DNA of 64,000 nt from Chromobotia macracanthus (lineage: Eukaryota; Chordata; Actinopteri; Cypriniformes; Botiidae), in NCBI GenBank assembly GCA_036877525.1, contig JAZGTH010000124.1, positions 806,001 through 870,000 of the forward strand, given 5' to 3'. Under the pieces are notes generated by a model. The model did not search any database. It had not been told where the DNA came from and saw nothing but the letters and a program-made list of their open reading frames with translations. Shown here piece after piece: positions 37,613 to 49,905 of this stretch. Numbering within the stretch: the stretch's first letter is position 1; each line of letters opens with the position of its first letter. A program made the position numbers and the translations under genes.

Positions 37613-40600
37613 CAGACAAGTAAGTACTGTAACAACTTAATATCTATATGTGTAAAATTCAGCACTAGGATCAAGTAAAACTAGTAGTGAGATGCGGACT
37701 TGATCTGATGTTAAAAGAAAATCATTTGTAATTTTGCCAATTTTACAGTTGTCACATGTGATCATGTAGGAGTGCAAGTGAGCCCAGGATGAGCCTGTCT
37801 ATTGTACTCTAGTCTTCTCATTCTCTTCCTGTATCAATTTAATGCACTTACTGCTAACAAAGAATTTTTTTTTTTGAAGAAACAATATCTTTATCAGAAG
37901 GGCAGCTGTTACAGTTAAGTTACAGTACATATTGCTACAGTACACTTAATTATTTTTCTGTTTTGATTTATTTTCTGTATTGTTTTTTGACACTTCAGAT
38001 TAGCCATATAAATGTTGTTGAGCAAATTAATTCTTGTAATAAATATCCACAGCAAATAATTAAGTGAAATTAAATGCTGTTTTTAATACTGCTGATAGAG
38101 CGTTTGTATGGAGAAGATCAGACAATATTCCAGGAGACCCAAAGGTCTCACCTGTATGTCTACGCATCCTCTTCTGTTCTGTCTAATCAATGTGCAGTCC
38201 CTTCTTCAGAGGTCTACCTAGGTGCAAAATTCTTTTGTTCTGACTAATGCTACAACTGTGGCAGTGTAAAGAAATCCACATTTACTTGCAGATTTTTTAT
38301 ACAATTGTAGACTATTTATTTGTATGCAGGACTCTATCCAGTTTACTCAAATCTTGCTTGCTATCCTGCGCAATCTTCTGTGGGGCAGTCAGATCAGGTG
38401 GCAAAGCCTGCTGAGAATTAACCTTTATCAGGGAAAACTCACATGCAGAATATTACAAACCCCTGTTTGATTCATGCAAGTGCTTATTTAGCATGTCTTA
38501 AGATGGTGCTTAATGCAAGCTTGGCTTAGCAATACAATTGGAGCAACAAATAGATTACAGAAAGTCTTGAAGAAAAAAATAATGATATCCCAACCTTTCA
38601 GTCTTTCCTTATAGGGCAGAAAAAGTTAAGTCCAGAGAGAAAAACCTGGAACCTGCTCTGCTTTCAGTCTTTTGATACATGAAACTTTGTAAGTGATCAT
38701 GAGTTAGTGGAACAAGAATCAAGTTCCTGGGATTTGAAGGAAAATTTGTTCTACAGACTTAAAGTGTACAGATTTGTTTCCCTGGCCAAATTCCTGTACA
38801 CTCAATAAACTAATACAAGCAAAATGTCTTGAGAGTTCAGACTGATTTGGGGCCTCTGTATGTATGATTGATTGGGAATATTGTTTAATACTTATATTTG
38901 ATATCACATACATCAATAATGTATTTTTAAAGTGCGAAAATTGCCAAATTAAAAAAAATGTTAAATATGTAGCAGTGTTTTTTAATAGACTGGTGATTTA
39001 ATTTTGTCTCATATTAAAAGTAACTTTGTTAGTACCAACAGTTCACATAATTCCTATATGTGAAAAATACCTTTAAGGTTTAAATTAGGTATAAAAGGAC
39101 ATCCTTTTATTTCAAAAACATGTTTAACAATTACCTCCACTGCCTGAAAGAAAGTGCGTGCTCTCCTGAGAACTGGAGAGAGGTATGTGGATTGCCGTTC
39201 TCCAAAGAAGGCCTGTCCACCATCTGGTCCAAGAATGTGCAGCCCCAATCAAAAGGATTGACAGAGGCCTCTTTTTGTCTGAATGCACTGTGCCTCCAGA
39301 TAGCTATAAAACACCTGGATCAATCAGTGGGTGACAGCACAGAGACAACAAGGTGGAGGGAAAGAAGATCAGTCGCTGGCGCTGCTTACCTCACTCCCTT
39401 GTTCTCCTGAAGCGGCCCCCCTCCCCTCACTCCAGCACTTTGAATACAGTTATGTCTCTGGATACTGCAGCAGGCTGTCACTGGTTTGATCTCTGTCAGC
39501 TGAGGCTTTGAAAAGAGTTCATAAGGTCCTCACTGGTCCAAGCAGTCACTCTGGACTTTTCTTTGTCTTTCACTTCTGGTCAATGTTCACCCTGCACTTC
39601 CTTTACTTTTACTGATGCTCAGTCTGCCTCATGTTTAGCTGGACATATTTGCTTTGTGATAAACTATTGCAGGAACACACCTATAGTCAAAAAGGATAGT
39701 GCTTAAAAGGGCATTAATGTTCAGACAAACTCTTTCCTCTTCATCAACGAATACAACAAACATGTTTTAATATTACGCATCACCAGATGAATAATAACCA
39801 GTAGTTAACTCATAGTTAACTCAGTGAGTTCAAGTACAAGGACAGCAAGAAAACAAAACAGAAAACAAGAAAGCGGATCCAAAGTTCACTGGAAATTGAG
39901 GGTATTTAAATCTAAACTGTATTTAGCATTAAAAACAAAAATACATAATATATATTGCCTGTGTGGACCAGTAAAATGGGACATTTATAGTGTATACCAG
40001 AGCTGTAACTAAGATATAAAGTATGTAGTATACTGTTGTTTACAGTAGCTTGTGCCATGACAACAGAATTCATGAGAATTCATTCTGGAGTTTTGTTAAG
40101 AGCCTGGTGAAAATTCAGCTGTCTATAATTCTCCTCTTTCTTACACAAAAATTACAATGACTCTTAAAACCTGATTGCTTACTGATAGTTCTCTCTCAGC
40201 ATTTTATCCCGGGGAAACCATAATGAGAGAGGTGTCAGTCCTGCCAATGCGATCTCATTAGTGTTCGTAGGTTTTCATGAAGTGTGGTTTTAGCAAGTGT
40301 GTTTTTACCACATGTGTGGTATGGTTAGACATTACTTAAGTACAGCATACTGTATGGGCAGTGTCTGAAATTAAAAAAACCTTTATGTATATAAACCTTT
40401 ACAAATGTTAATTCTTTGTTGTTCAAAGAAAATGAAATCATGGGAATCATAGGTTAATTTCATTGTGTTTACAATTAATTTTAACATTTACACAGAAATG
40501 TACAGTAGCTTCCCCAATTATTGATGTTATGATGCACAGCCTGTTTTTATTTGGACCTGTTTCCAACATGAATGGCATGACAGCCGAGGCTCTGAAACAC

Positions 40601-41157
40601 AGGCTCTGTGTTCTTTCTTGCATACCATGCCTGCACATTTCTGAAAGTAAATTAAAATCATTTTAAAAAGTGAAAAAGTGTATAACATTAAATTACATGG
40701 GTTGCAAAGAGGACAAGATTACTCTAGTGTTTGGAAATTACCTGATTTCAACAGGTTCTTGTGTAAAGCTATTCTGTATTGTTAATTTAACTAACACATA
40801 GGAATAGGTAGAGATAGAAAAATAATGCTTTTCAGCTGCAGTTTCAGCCTATAGCTAGGAGGGATATTTCTATCCCCACAACAGTGCCAAGGCCACGTAT
40901 CTTGGCAGTGATAGACAGTAACTTTGACGTTACTGTACTTAAGTATTTTTTTAAGTATCTGTACTTTATCAAAGTTTTTATACTTTAATACATTCCAAAG
41001 CATTCATACATTCATACTTTTTAGCCCATTACATTTAATAAAAACCTTACCTTGTCATTTTGAATTCAAGAAATCAATGCTGCAATTGAAAATCAAAACG
41101 CAATTCCAATTTGTGAATGTCATATTTTAGTATTGATTGTTGTGAATTAAATAATTT
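37613..41157. other. intronic or flanking sequence, no gene seen
   Basis: No gene or clear repeat. Overlapping open frames at 39054-39248 (-) and 39120-39410 (+) lie in a GC-richer patch (39120-39480) but show no splice-flanked conserved sequence I recognise. Confidence 0.4.
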
Positions 41158-41306
41158 CCATAGCTCAGTTAGTAGAGCATTGTATCAGCAACGTAATGGT
41201 TGAGGGTTTGATTCCCAGGGGAGCACAATGGACTGATAAATGTTTAACTTGAATGTATTGCAAGTTGCTTTGGATAAAAGTGTCTGCCAAATGCGTAAGT
41301 GTAAAT
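41158..41306 (+). mobile_element. tRNA-derived SINE, near full length
   Basis: The tRNA-like head CCATAGCTCAGTTAGTAGAG (box A from 41161) is followed by box B GGTTTGATTCC at 41205-41215. The body GACTGATAAATGTTTAACTT leads to the tail GCTTTGGATAAAAGTGTCTG CCAAATGCGTAAGTG (ending near 41306). The flanking AATTAAATAAT and AATTAAAATCAT could be a decayed target duplication. It is the best preserved member of the family that also occurs at 9577, 9756 and 42191. Confidence 0.85.
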
Positions 41307-42190
41307 TAAAATCATATTTAGATCATAACTGAGAGTTTGAAAAGGTGCTGTAAATGTTGTTCCAAAGCAAAGCAAAAAATATTAAAATATTGCATTACTA
41401 ATATTGTAAACTCCACTAGGTCCTTCAGAAACAGCTCTATTTAAAACTTGGTTAAAAAAAAATTTATTTGAAAAGCTTCCATAATTTGTTATCAATGGAA
41501 GAAAATAAAGAACCATTACAATGTATAGTACTGTATCACAAGTACATTTACCTAGCCATCATATTTCTGATCTGACAGTTGTCATTACCTTTTGGATGTT
41601 TGAGAGCATTAGTATTTCTTAGCAGGCTCATTATAGTATTTCTTTTCTCCTCCCTCTTCTTTCTGGAGAAATATGTTGCACAAAAGAAACATACCAAAAA
41701 CACCAGCATGCAGGCATTTTGGCTGTTTTAGTCTAGAAATATTTTTTAAACAAAAATCATCCCTAAAGGTAGGTTAGGCAATTTTGAAAACAATTTGTAA
41801 CAATTGCAACCTAGCTTTGAAAGCATAAGATCTCATCCTCCCTTCTGAGTGCTCTCCAAAGCAACCTCCACACCTCCTCCAAGACATGAACACATACATA
41901 GTTTGACAGGCAAATAGGACATCCCATCATTGCATTCGGACCGAATACAGTAATTGGATGAACACTTTATGGTCCAGTGCCTTCCACAGAAGATAAAGAC
42001 TGTCCTTACTGCAGCCTATAGCGCATTGATGTACTGGATGAAATCCAATACATGGTGGAGGTGACATCACAGATGCACAGTGATGAGAAATGATAGATTG
42101 TGTGTGCATTAGCTCAATTTGCAGGTATTGGTAGGAAGTGGGATTGGTTTATGGCAGTGATTGTATGTTTGTAAGTAATTGGTTTTGTTT
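41307..42190. other. intronic or flanking sequence, no gene seen
   Basis: AT-rich non-coding DNA between two SINEs of the same family in opposite orientation. Nothing else is assignable. Confidence 0.4.
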
Positions 42191-42328
42191 TTACATTCAC
42201 ATTTATGCATCTGGCAGACGCTTTTATCCAAAGCAACTTACAGTGCATTGAATTTATACATTTTCATAGTACGTGTACTCCCTGGGAATCAAACCCACAA
42301 CTTCTTGCGCTGCTAACACAATGCTCTA
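42191..42328 (-). mobile_element. tRNA-derived SINE lacking the start of its head
   Basis: On the - strand it has AGAGCATTGTGTTAGCAGCG, box B GGTTTGATTCC (42285-42295), the body with TGCACTGTAAGTTGCTTTGG, and the tail ATAAAAGCGTCTGCCAGATG CATAAATGTGAATGTAA. The box A part (TAGCTCAG) is missing beyond 42328. It faces the SINE at 41158-41306, so the two form an inverted pair about 900 bases apart. Confidence 0.82.
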
Positions 42329-42649
42329 AAATGGTATCAGCATGCCTATTAGTAATGCTTATTGTGTAGCTATTTCTGTTATTGATAAATTAATGATTTG
42401 ATCAATTGTTGACAATCTTAACCTTTTAAAGGTCTTTCATAATGCACACCTCGAATCTCATCAAATACTTTAGTACATGTAACAATGTTTTGGACAAACT
42501 ACAGAACTCATGTGAATTATTGTGATATTATTGTTTGGCTCATTAATACTTATTTTCCATTGTCTTGTTCTAGATTAATTCTTGTTCTTTAAAAATGGCA
42601 ATTGCCCAATAATATTACACACAGTTCTGTAACCTATATCACTGCCCTT

Positions 42650-44560
42650 TTTGAGACATACCAAACGTATCAGGTTACATATATGACCTGGTACCCTGAG
42701 AGAGAGAACAATAGACTGCCTCATGGCTTGACGCTATGGAGGATATGCTTCTGATGCACTAGGTCACAGGCCTCATACGCCAGGGCAACAGTATTTGTAA
42801 TCCAGTGAGATAACCACTGTTTGGTAACCCAGTTACCTTGGTTGTGACCACCAAAACCAACTAAGATCTAAAAGGTCTTATGACACTGGTAGTAGACATA
42901 GATTCTCAGAGCAACTGGACCCAATAAATTAAGTCTTTCATGACTTGGCATCTCTTGCAGTGGAGGACAGAAGACCTGAAGCACCACTGGGTGACCAGCA
43001 ATAGTCATCACCTTAGGGTGCAAAATGGCTTTAACAAAGCCAGGGGAAAAACAAACAGGCAAAGTCTTCAGAACAAACCTGTAGATCCCCTACCCTCTTG
43101 AGAGATGGCAAGCCTAATAATAGACCACCTTTAGAGTCAGAAACTTATCTAGGGTTGACTGTAATGTCCTGGCTGACTCAAATGGAGCCCCTGATAAGCC
43201 CCTTAAGACTACAGTAAGGTCCCAAGAAGGGAACTGTGTGCAACAGAAATGTTTCAGCTGTCTGGTACCAAGCAGAAAACGAGACACCAAAGGATGTCTC
43301 CCAGTAGAGGCTCCATCAACAGGTTCATGGCTACCATGAACACCAGCCACATAAACCTTGAGGTCCTCACTAGGACTCCTAAAAGCAAGGGTATTGGTGG
43401 AAAGGCGTACAGATGCAGCCTCGGCCACGTCTGTATCATGGCATCCAGCCCAAATGGGGCTGAGTGAGGCTGAACCAGATGGGAAAGTGGGTAAACTCTT
43501 CAAAGTTGAACAAATCCACTTCTGCTTGGCCATACCTCTGCCAAATGGACTCCACCACTTGTGGATGGAGACATCACTCCCTGGGCATCAGCCCCTGTCT
43601 AGACAGGGTATCTGCTTCCAAATGTCCATGCCCTAGAATATACATCACAGTAGGATCTGCCCCCTCCCACACTGGCCATCGAGAACTACACCCCAGCCTG
43701 TAGAAGAGATGCCCGTCATAAGAATTCTGCGACAGTATTGCACCCCTAGAGTGGGACCCAAGCTGAGAAACCAGGACCTGATCCACATATAAAGGTGCCC
43801 TTAGCGGGTAACCCTCACCATCCTTAACAGGTGTTTTTTGGGATGAAAACCGTTTTTCTTTAGAACTGAAATGGCCTCACGTGCAGTAGACCCAAATGAA
43901 TCATGTTGGCTGCTGCTGCCGTAAGGCCTAATAGCCTCTGAATCTGGGGGACTGTTAGATGCTGGCCCAGTCAAATGCTGCTCACAGCAGTAAGGATTAA
44001 TTACACATGGGTAGGAGACAATTGTGTCTGTGTCATAGTGGAATCCCAAAACATAGTTTTCTGTACTGGAGAAAGCATGCTCCTCTTGGGGTTGAGTCCC
44101 AGCCCTAAACACCTCATATGAGCTAACATGAAGTTTCAACACTGCCAGAAATCTGAGAGAGGTATCATCCTCTCTACCTACCCAGTATCCTGAATCAGAG
44201 AACTGGCAGGAGATGGTTGGGCAGGAATAATAGAAGATGTGGCAGATGAACTGCTGGGTGCTTCTGCCCCGAAACCAAAAACCCTCTGGTGGTCTGAGAG
44301 GGCTTTGGCACCAGATGTTGACGTGTACACAGCCACTCCCTCATGGGGTTGGCCCTCAGTGCCATGCTGCTGACATCAGGTGTTCTTCTTCATCTCAGCC
44401 TTTGAGGAAAACACGGCCCTCAGATCAAACTTCCTCTTGTTGTGAGGCCTGTGTGTGCTGCCTAACTCCTCTCTCAAGTTCATGCTGCCATGTTGGTCAA
44501 ATCGAGCTGTGATCCCCATGAGTGCAGCCGCCACTCTTATTCTTATTGGAAGTGCCCCTG
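42650..44560 (-). mobile_element. DIRS-type retrotransposon relic, copy 1 (internally deleted)
   Basis: The - strand carries remnants in the order of a DIRS element. There is a reverse transcriptase/RNase H segment (about 44110-43530) with FRAGTQPQE and SNSPPDSEA in the +1 frame of the palm region, then VMYILGHGHLEADTLSRQ (about 43590-43650) and a YGQAEVDLF-like stretch. A tyrosine-recombinase segment follows (about 43060-42870), with SPGFVKAILHPK and PVVLQVFCPPLQEMPSHERL. The reading frame is broken repeatedly. DIRS elements integrate by a tyrosine recombinase instead of a DDE integrase. Beyond the palm segment the element runs into low-complexity Ser/Pro-rich sequence (44200-44510) of gag-like look, so most of the polymerase N-terminus seems deleted. 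The left end has TCATGGCTTGACGCTATGG (42720-42738), shared with copy 2. It is described here as a fossil only. Confidence 0.78.
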
Positions 44561-44589
44561 GTTCCGGTTTACCTAATTAATGCAGCCTA

Positions 44590-45190
44590 ACAATCCCTTA
44601 AACAATTTTAGTAAGAAATCCATAGGCTAGATTAAAGAGGAGGGTCTTTAATCTAGATTTAAACTGACATAGTATATCTGCCTTTTCCCCCCAGATAATA
44701 CTGAGGAGACAAAGACTGGGTGGCAAATATAAAAAAGATCTATCACCAACGCTTGATTTTGAAATTCTGGTATTATCATTTGGCCAGAATTTTCAAATCA
44801 CAGTGAATGTGAAGGACTGTAATAAGGGAGGAGCTCACTTATGTATTGAGGAACTAAACCATTCAAGGCCTTTCTAAGTAATCAGCAAAATTTTGAAGTT
44901 TATACAATGCTTGATAGGCAGCCTGTGCAGTGTTGACAAAACTGGGCTAATATGGTTATGCTTGTTCGTTCTTGTGAGAACTGCTGCATTCTGAACCAGC
45001 TAGAGTTTTTTAATTAATCCGGCAGGACAGCCACCAAATAGGGCATTGCAATAATCGAGTCTTGATGTCATGAATGCATGAATTAATTTTTCTGTGTCTG
45101 ACACAGAAAGTATGTGTATTGTAGTTTTGATATATTTTTAAGATTCAGAAATGCAGTTTTACAAATATTGGAAATGTAGTTTTCAAAGGA
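44590..45190 (-). pseudogene. 5'-truncated L2/CR1-like LINE, end of reverse transcriptase
   Basis: On the - strand it reads EKLIHAFMTSRLDYCNALFG (about 45090-45035), then KKL-LVQNAAVL, LSTLHRLPIKHCINFKILL, SVGDRSFLYLPPSLC and CQFKSRLKTLLFNLAYGF (about 44680-44625). These are the C-terminal landmarks of the same reverse-transcriptase superfamily as 36690-37612. The two copies are clearly different elements at protein level. Several stops and frame shifts make it non-functional. Its 3' end abuts the right end of the DIRS relic near 44560-44590. Confidence 0.8.
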
Positions 45191-46848
45191 CAAATTGCTC
45201 AACAGTAAACATGACTTTAAATATAAAGGAATTTATTTTAATATGTTGCATTTATAAAACATTAGTAATATACCTTAGCTTGTTGTTTAAAAATTATTAT
45301 TTCACGAAACACGTTAAGATTATTTAAAAAAATATTATACAAATATAATGCAATTATTGCTGAGTTTATACTGTTATATACGTTTAAAGCTAATATCATG
45401 TGATAAATAATAAAAAGCTCTGCAATAAACATTGATCTTGCATGTAATTGAAATATTAACGATTTTGCAAGTCAGAATCCAGACAAACTGCTGAATTGTT
45501 AACCAAACTAAGATATTAACATCAGCATTAAAAATACATTCAATCACAGGCCCATAGGTCATCTGCGCAATGCATGTTATCCATGCATTGGATTTCATCA
45601 TATGGATTTAATTTAGTATGCCATCACGCTACAGGCTGCAACAAGGCCATCTTGGAATTTCATGTCCTGAAGCATAAGTTATTTCAAAACTGCTATTTGT
45701 TTTGTACCATGAGTGTGCACATAAGAAGGGATAGGGGTTAGGTCTGTGGAGCTCTTTATGGTAAATGTGTGAACTATGCAATTACATTAAGTATGATTTG
45801 TGCTGTGTTGTCCTGCCACACCCATAATACCAAGAAATTATTGTTATCAATTTTCAACAGCAAAATGTTTATCAACAGTAATATGCAAAAGCTCTGACCT
45901 GTGGATGTCTAACCTGTTTATTTCATAGAAATAAAAATTGAACATTGAAATTGTTTGTAGAAGAAAAAAAAATTTGAATTGAAATTCAATAATTTTATAT
46001 TACTAATTAATAGAGTTATTGTTTGTTTGTTTATTTGTTTTTGTTTTTTTTGGACATTCGACCAGTTCCATGTGCTATATTACTCCTAATAACATAAAAA
46101 CTTGTCCAATGAGAATTAATGAATGTAATTAATACTTTCTACATAATCACTATAATAATCTGTAATTTGGGCTATTTAATTCCTTTTAAACTCATCTTGT
46201 GAGATGCCTTGAAAATAGAGGCATGAGCATCGTGGCCTCCACCTCTTCTGTCTTCCTGATGGAGTCCTTTTAGTGCCTAATAATGATTAGGGAGAAGTGT
46301 TATCACACAATCCCATTGTTTTGTCTTGCCAGACTGGGTGTCTGGGTGGGACACCCAGTCGTCACTAACCCTCGTCATTAAACCCCTCGTCACTAAAGAT
46401 TTTGGGGTCAGATCTGATTCAGTCTCCACATCAGGTAATGGGAGCTTTTGTCAAAACAATGGAAATTTAAATGGGGCAAAAGCAGGGCAGGTTTCAGGTG
46501 AGAGGAAGGAAAAGCTTGTCTAAACGTCTTTGCATAAATATGGCATAAGACAAAAAAGGCAGCTTGTTAGTTTGATGTCAGTTGGCTTAACAGTGCAGCA
46601 TGAGCATGACTGCATATGTTTAAAACATATTTCACATCAACATATAAAAAAACAAAGTATCTTATAAAAAGTACTATAAAAAGTAGTAGAGCAACACATT
46701 AAGTCATTCCTTATTTGCATGGATTTAATTAATAAATCAGTGCAACACTGAATACTCAAAGATAAATTCACAGATTTTCTTTCAAGGGCTACTAACTTTT
46801 GGTTAAAAAGACAGCCAGTTCTTTGATGGTTTATCTGTGTATTTACAG
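45191..46848. other. bnc2: intron just upstream of the first bnc2 exon, no gene seen
   Basis: AT-rich intronic DNA with poly-A/T runs (for example 45963-45975, 46041-46050). A GC-richer patch lies at 46195-46300. A short direct repeat with CTCGTCA near 46370 and 46386 was noted. No transposon was recognised. Confidence 0.5.
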
Positions 46849-46951
46849 GCCATCCGCTGTACTCTGGTAAACTGCACATGTGAGTGTTTTCAGCCTGGAA
46901 AGATCCACCTAAGGACATGTGACCACTGCAAGCACGGATGGGTCGCTCATG
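46849..46951 (+). CDS. bnc2: basonuclin-2 coding exon, Cys-rich N-terminal segment
   Basis: Internal coding exon of 103 bases. It follows a pyrimidine-rich tract and acceptor AG at 46847-46848 and ends at donor GTGAGT from 46952. It enters in phase 0 (first codon GCC) and leaves one base over. It encodes 34 residues starting AIRCTLVNCTCECFQPGK. Six cysteines, at residues 4, 9, 11, 13, 24 and 27 of the exon (C-x4-C-x-C-x-C-x10-C-x2-C), form the conserved Cys-rich stretch near the start of basonuclins. The HGWVAHA segment is completed across the splice. Basonuclins are nuclear proteins whose paired C2H2 zinc fingers lie further downstream, outside this window; bnc2 loss in zebrafish disturbs adult pigment pattern. 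The wording is clearly closer to the BNC2 type than to BNC1 as I remember them. An open frame continues upstream into the intron (MYLQ), but the AG and the protein match fix the exon start at 46849. Confidence 0.93.
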
Positions 46952-49669
46952 GTGAGTGTGAGTCTATGTATATAAAACATATAGAAAATATTAAAAAACA
47001 ACTTTTGATTATTTATTTATTTTGTTTAATTGCATTAGAGCATGGATGGATTTAACCTTTGTGAATAAACACAAGGGTGTATATACATTAAAAAAATGAA
47101 TAAAATCTTTAATAAATCAATTAAAATAACAAAAAATACAGAACATAACAGTAATAGCTAATAACAGTAATCATATACATATGACATTCTAAAAAACAAT
47201 GTAAAAACATTAAAATGTTTAAACAAATTTTAACAAATATTACATTAAATGTAAATTTCTGCTGACACTCTGCCCTTATGTATATGAAAATATTAGTTGT
47301 GATTGTTTGTGTTTTATATATCACAATATTATATCTGCAATATATCTGAAATAATTCTGCAGGGAAAAAATGTTTTGTTTTCAGTGCATGTCTCATTTGT
47401 GGAGAATACTTTTGAAGAAAATGTTTTTTTCTATGTAAAAATAGTTCATTTACTACAAATGTTTGCAAAGGGAGACTCACGGTTTATGATCAGATAGCCT
47501 CTGATCTGTTTTTACCTGTTTTTTTATCGTTTCTTTTTGTCCTCTCAGAACTATGAAGCAATGTCTCAGCATAAACCTTAGCCTTTGCCAGTTGAGTTCT
47601 GACTCACATGCTCCCCATGTTGTGAGTTAAATACCAATGCTGTTACTCAGTGCTTGATTTAGTATTAAAAAATAAAAGATTTTGACTTTATGTGCAGTAG
47701 TAATATCACTAAATACTGCAAAATTAAAGGCATAAAATTGTCAATAAGTAGCTGAAGTGCTTGTGAAAATCAAATGAAAGACTAAAAAGAAAAGAAAAAG
47801 AAAGAAACTGGGTTCATAGAGAGACAAAAGAAACACCTGTTGGGCTGTGAATAAAGGGACAGGCCTTAAAGGACAATCACATGGGGCCCTTTAACTAGTC
47901 CTAATTTCACTCTGAACTGTCAGCCACTTTCCTCCCTCACCCACTCTTCTTTAAAAAGACCTCTCATTTTGTTTTGTTGTGTTGGCAGCCATTCTGATAA
48001 GTAGTTCATTTTTTCATAAAAATCTGTCCTGGACAGAAAAAAAAGCAAGTGTCTGCATGTATACTACTAACATTAATGCCTCACCACCAACCAGCTTTGT
48101 GTTACAGATTAACTGTCTTTTTAAATAAAAGAGTTATATCTATGCACTTTGCATTTAGGATGACATGTTAACTTTTTTGTTGGCTCCACATTTCTGTTTA
48201 TAAATACTTGGAAACACTTTAAAAGTGTGATATGGGCTACAGTGCCCATATTACACATCACATTAATAAAATGTATCATAATACAATATTACAATATGTA
48301 GTTACAATATACAGTTGCAAGGAACTCCACAAAATAAAAACACATTAAGTATTACTTTACTTGTTTAATAAATACAAAGATCAACAGTGGAATGTCTGCC
48401 TGTCAAAAACAGATGTTTTAATGAAATATGTTTGCTGTATTGCCATAGCCAGGCTCAGAATTTCTTTTTAAACTGGGCCACTGGAGAGTGCTGTACGAAC
48501 TCTTGCTTCACTGATTTGATTTTGATTTTGTAATATTTTGGTTCAACTCATTGATTTTTTTTGTACTATGTGTCTCCAGCTTAGAAATAATATTCCCATT
48601 TGTATCTGCTACAAATGAGAAAATCTACTAATTTCTAAACTGTGTAAATGAGCATCATGTACATGTGCTGAAAAAAACATGGAAGTTTTAAGTCACTTTT
48701 AAAGTTGTGGTAAATGTGGGCCTATGCACTGTCCAATTGTTTTAGGTGTGAATGATGGGAGCTTTGCATTACTCTGCCATGTCTTACACGTACAATATTT
48801 TGCACTGTACATGTAAACAGAGTAGAAGCAAAGCTACAGCAAACTACAGCAGCAGATTCGCTATGTGCTTAAACATTAAGAAATTGTCTTTACTGGGTAA
48901 CGTTCATGTTCTGTACAAAATTATGTGGAACCACTGGATAACATGCCTTTATAGACACCACCCAAAACTTGTTGAGCACTTAAATAAACATATAACAATA
49001 TATGCTTTACAAACAATTATATGCTTTATCAGTGCAATTGATGCTTATTATTATAATAATAATAATATATGTGTTTGTGCTCATATTCATTATATCCAGC
49101 AACAGTACATTTTTAGTTTAATTGAGCTGTAGCAGAGTGGCAACAATAAGCTCAGTGCTGAAAGTCTCATAACAGTTCTACTGATGGCACGCTCTGCCGC
49201 ATTGTTTATGTGTGCAGTGTAAAACAGGTGTTTGGAAAGGGCCTTAAAAATGGGTTTTAGAGTGTGCAAGCCGATTTAACAAGAACACATAATATTTGTT
49301 CCAATGTTCCGAAAACGTAATCAATTAACAATGAACAATATTCAGGGTTTGCTGCTGCTTCCTGCAATGACTGATTTAGCCATCAATTTACCATTTAAGC
49401 ATTTAATTCTTTAAACCAGTCTGTCTTGCTGTATTCTGTATATAACAGTGTTCCAAGAGACCTTGCAATCTAAATTTACCAGTCACTAATAATAATAACA
49501 ATAGTAATAATGATTACGTCATAAATTGAATTGTTCCTTTTTAACTCAAAATTGTTTTATCAGTGTACACAGACACAACTTTTCCTGTGTTGGTGTCACA
49601 CTTCCCACTGTGTTTCAACACTTCTCTGTCTATAGCTGTAATTTTGTATGTTTGCTTTTGTGATTATAG
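46952..49669 (+). other. bnc2: bnc2 intron, 2718 bases, phase 1
   Basis: Complete GT-AG intron between the two recognised bnc2 exons, with donor GTGAGTGTG and acceptor TTTTGTGATTATAG. It splits the Ala codon after its first base. It is AT-rich with small A/T runs and a short imperfect TAA repeat near 49050-49070. I see no coding segment, RNA gene or recognisable transposon in it. Short open frames at 47121-47480 (-) and 48752-49132 (+) have low-complexity products and no family likeness. Confidence 0.9.
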
Positions 49670-49905
49670 CTCTAGACAAGCTGAGCACACAGCATCTATA
49701 CCACCCGACACAGGTGGAAATTGTGCAGTCCAATGTGGTGTTTGACATCAGCAGTCTCATGTTGTACGGGACTCAGGCAGTACCTGTGAGGTTAAAGATC
49801 CTGCTGGACCGTCTGTTTAGTGTTCTCAAACAGGAAGAGGTTGTGCACATCCTCCATGGCTTGGGCTGGACGCTCAGAGACTACGTTAGAGGCTACATTT
49901 TACAG
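49670..49905 (+). CDS. bnc2: basonuclin-2 coding exon, conserved region before the zinc fingers
   Basis: Internal coding exon of 236 bases, the next one after 46849-46951. The acceptor is ATTATAG, with AG at 49668-49669. The donor is CAG|GTAAAT, with GT at 49906. Its first two bases complete the Ala codon split by the phase-1 intron, and it then encodes 78 residues beginning LDKLSTQHLYHPTQVEIVQ and ending at YILQ in phase 0. The segment contains QSNVVFDISSLMLYGTQ and a leucine-rich helical stretch LKILLDRLFSVLKQEEV, both hallmark basonuclin sequence. The two exons join in frame to 113 codons with no stop. No lesion is seen, so the gene is probably functional. The next exon, which in vertebrates carries the first zinc-finger pair, must lie beyond 64000, giving a downstream intron of more than 14 kb. 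A teleost bnc2 duplicate is the main alternative to the single-copy orthologue. Confidence 0.95.

Larger units (their letters stand above)
1..46848 (+). other. bnc2: sequence upstream of the first visible bnc2 exon; intron at least in its 3' part
   Basis: The acceptor at 46847-46848 shows that the sequence just before it is intron. The preceding exon, which should end in phase 0 before AIRCTL, was not found by reading, so either the whole 46.8 kb is one intron or a short upstream exon or promoter was missed. The stretch consists of AT-rich unique sequence interrupted by the mobile elements listed separately. No other convincing protein-coding exon was seen on either strand. Confidence 0.6.

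Noticed and set aside
41158..41230. Possible tRNA gene
   Set aside because: Boxes A and B are present but the acceptor and anticodon stems do not close, and a SINE body and tail follow.
43249..43467. Plus-strand frames over the DIRS relic
   Set aside because: Opposite-strand shadows of the decayed recombinase and RNase H regions, which read meaningfully only on the - strand.
47121..47480. 119-codon - strand frame between the bnc2 exons
   Set aside because: Hydrophobic, AT-driven composition; no family likeness and it lies in intron.
48752..49132. 126-codon open frame inside the bnc2 intron
   Set aside because: Low-complexity Tyr/Ile/Asn-rich product, no domain, no splice-compatible conserved segment; lies wholly within the GT-AG intron.
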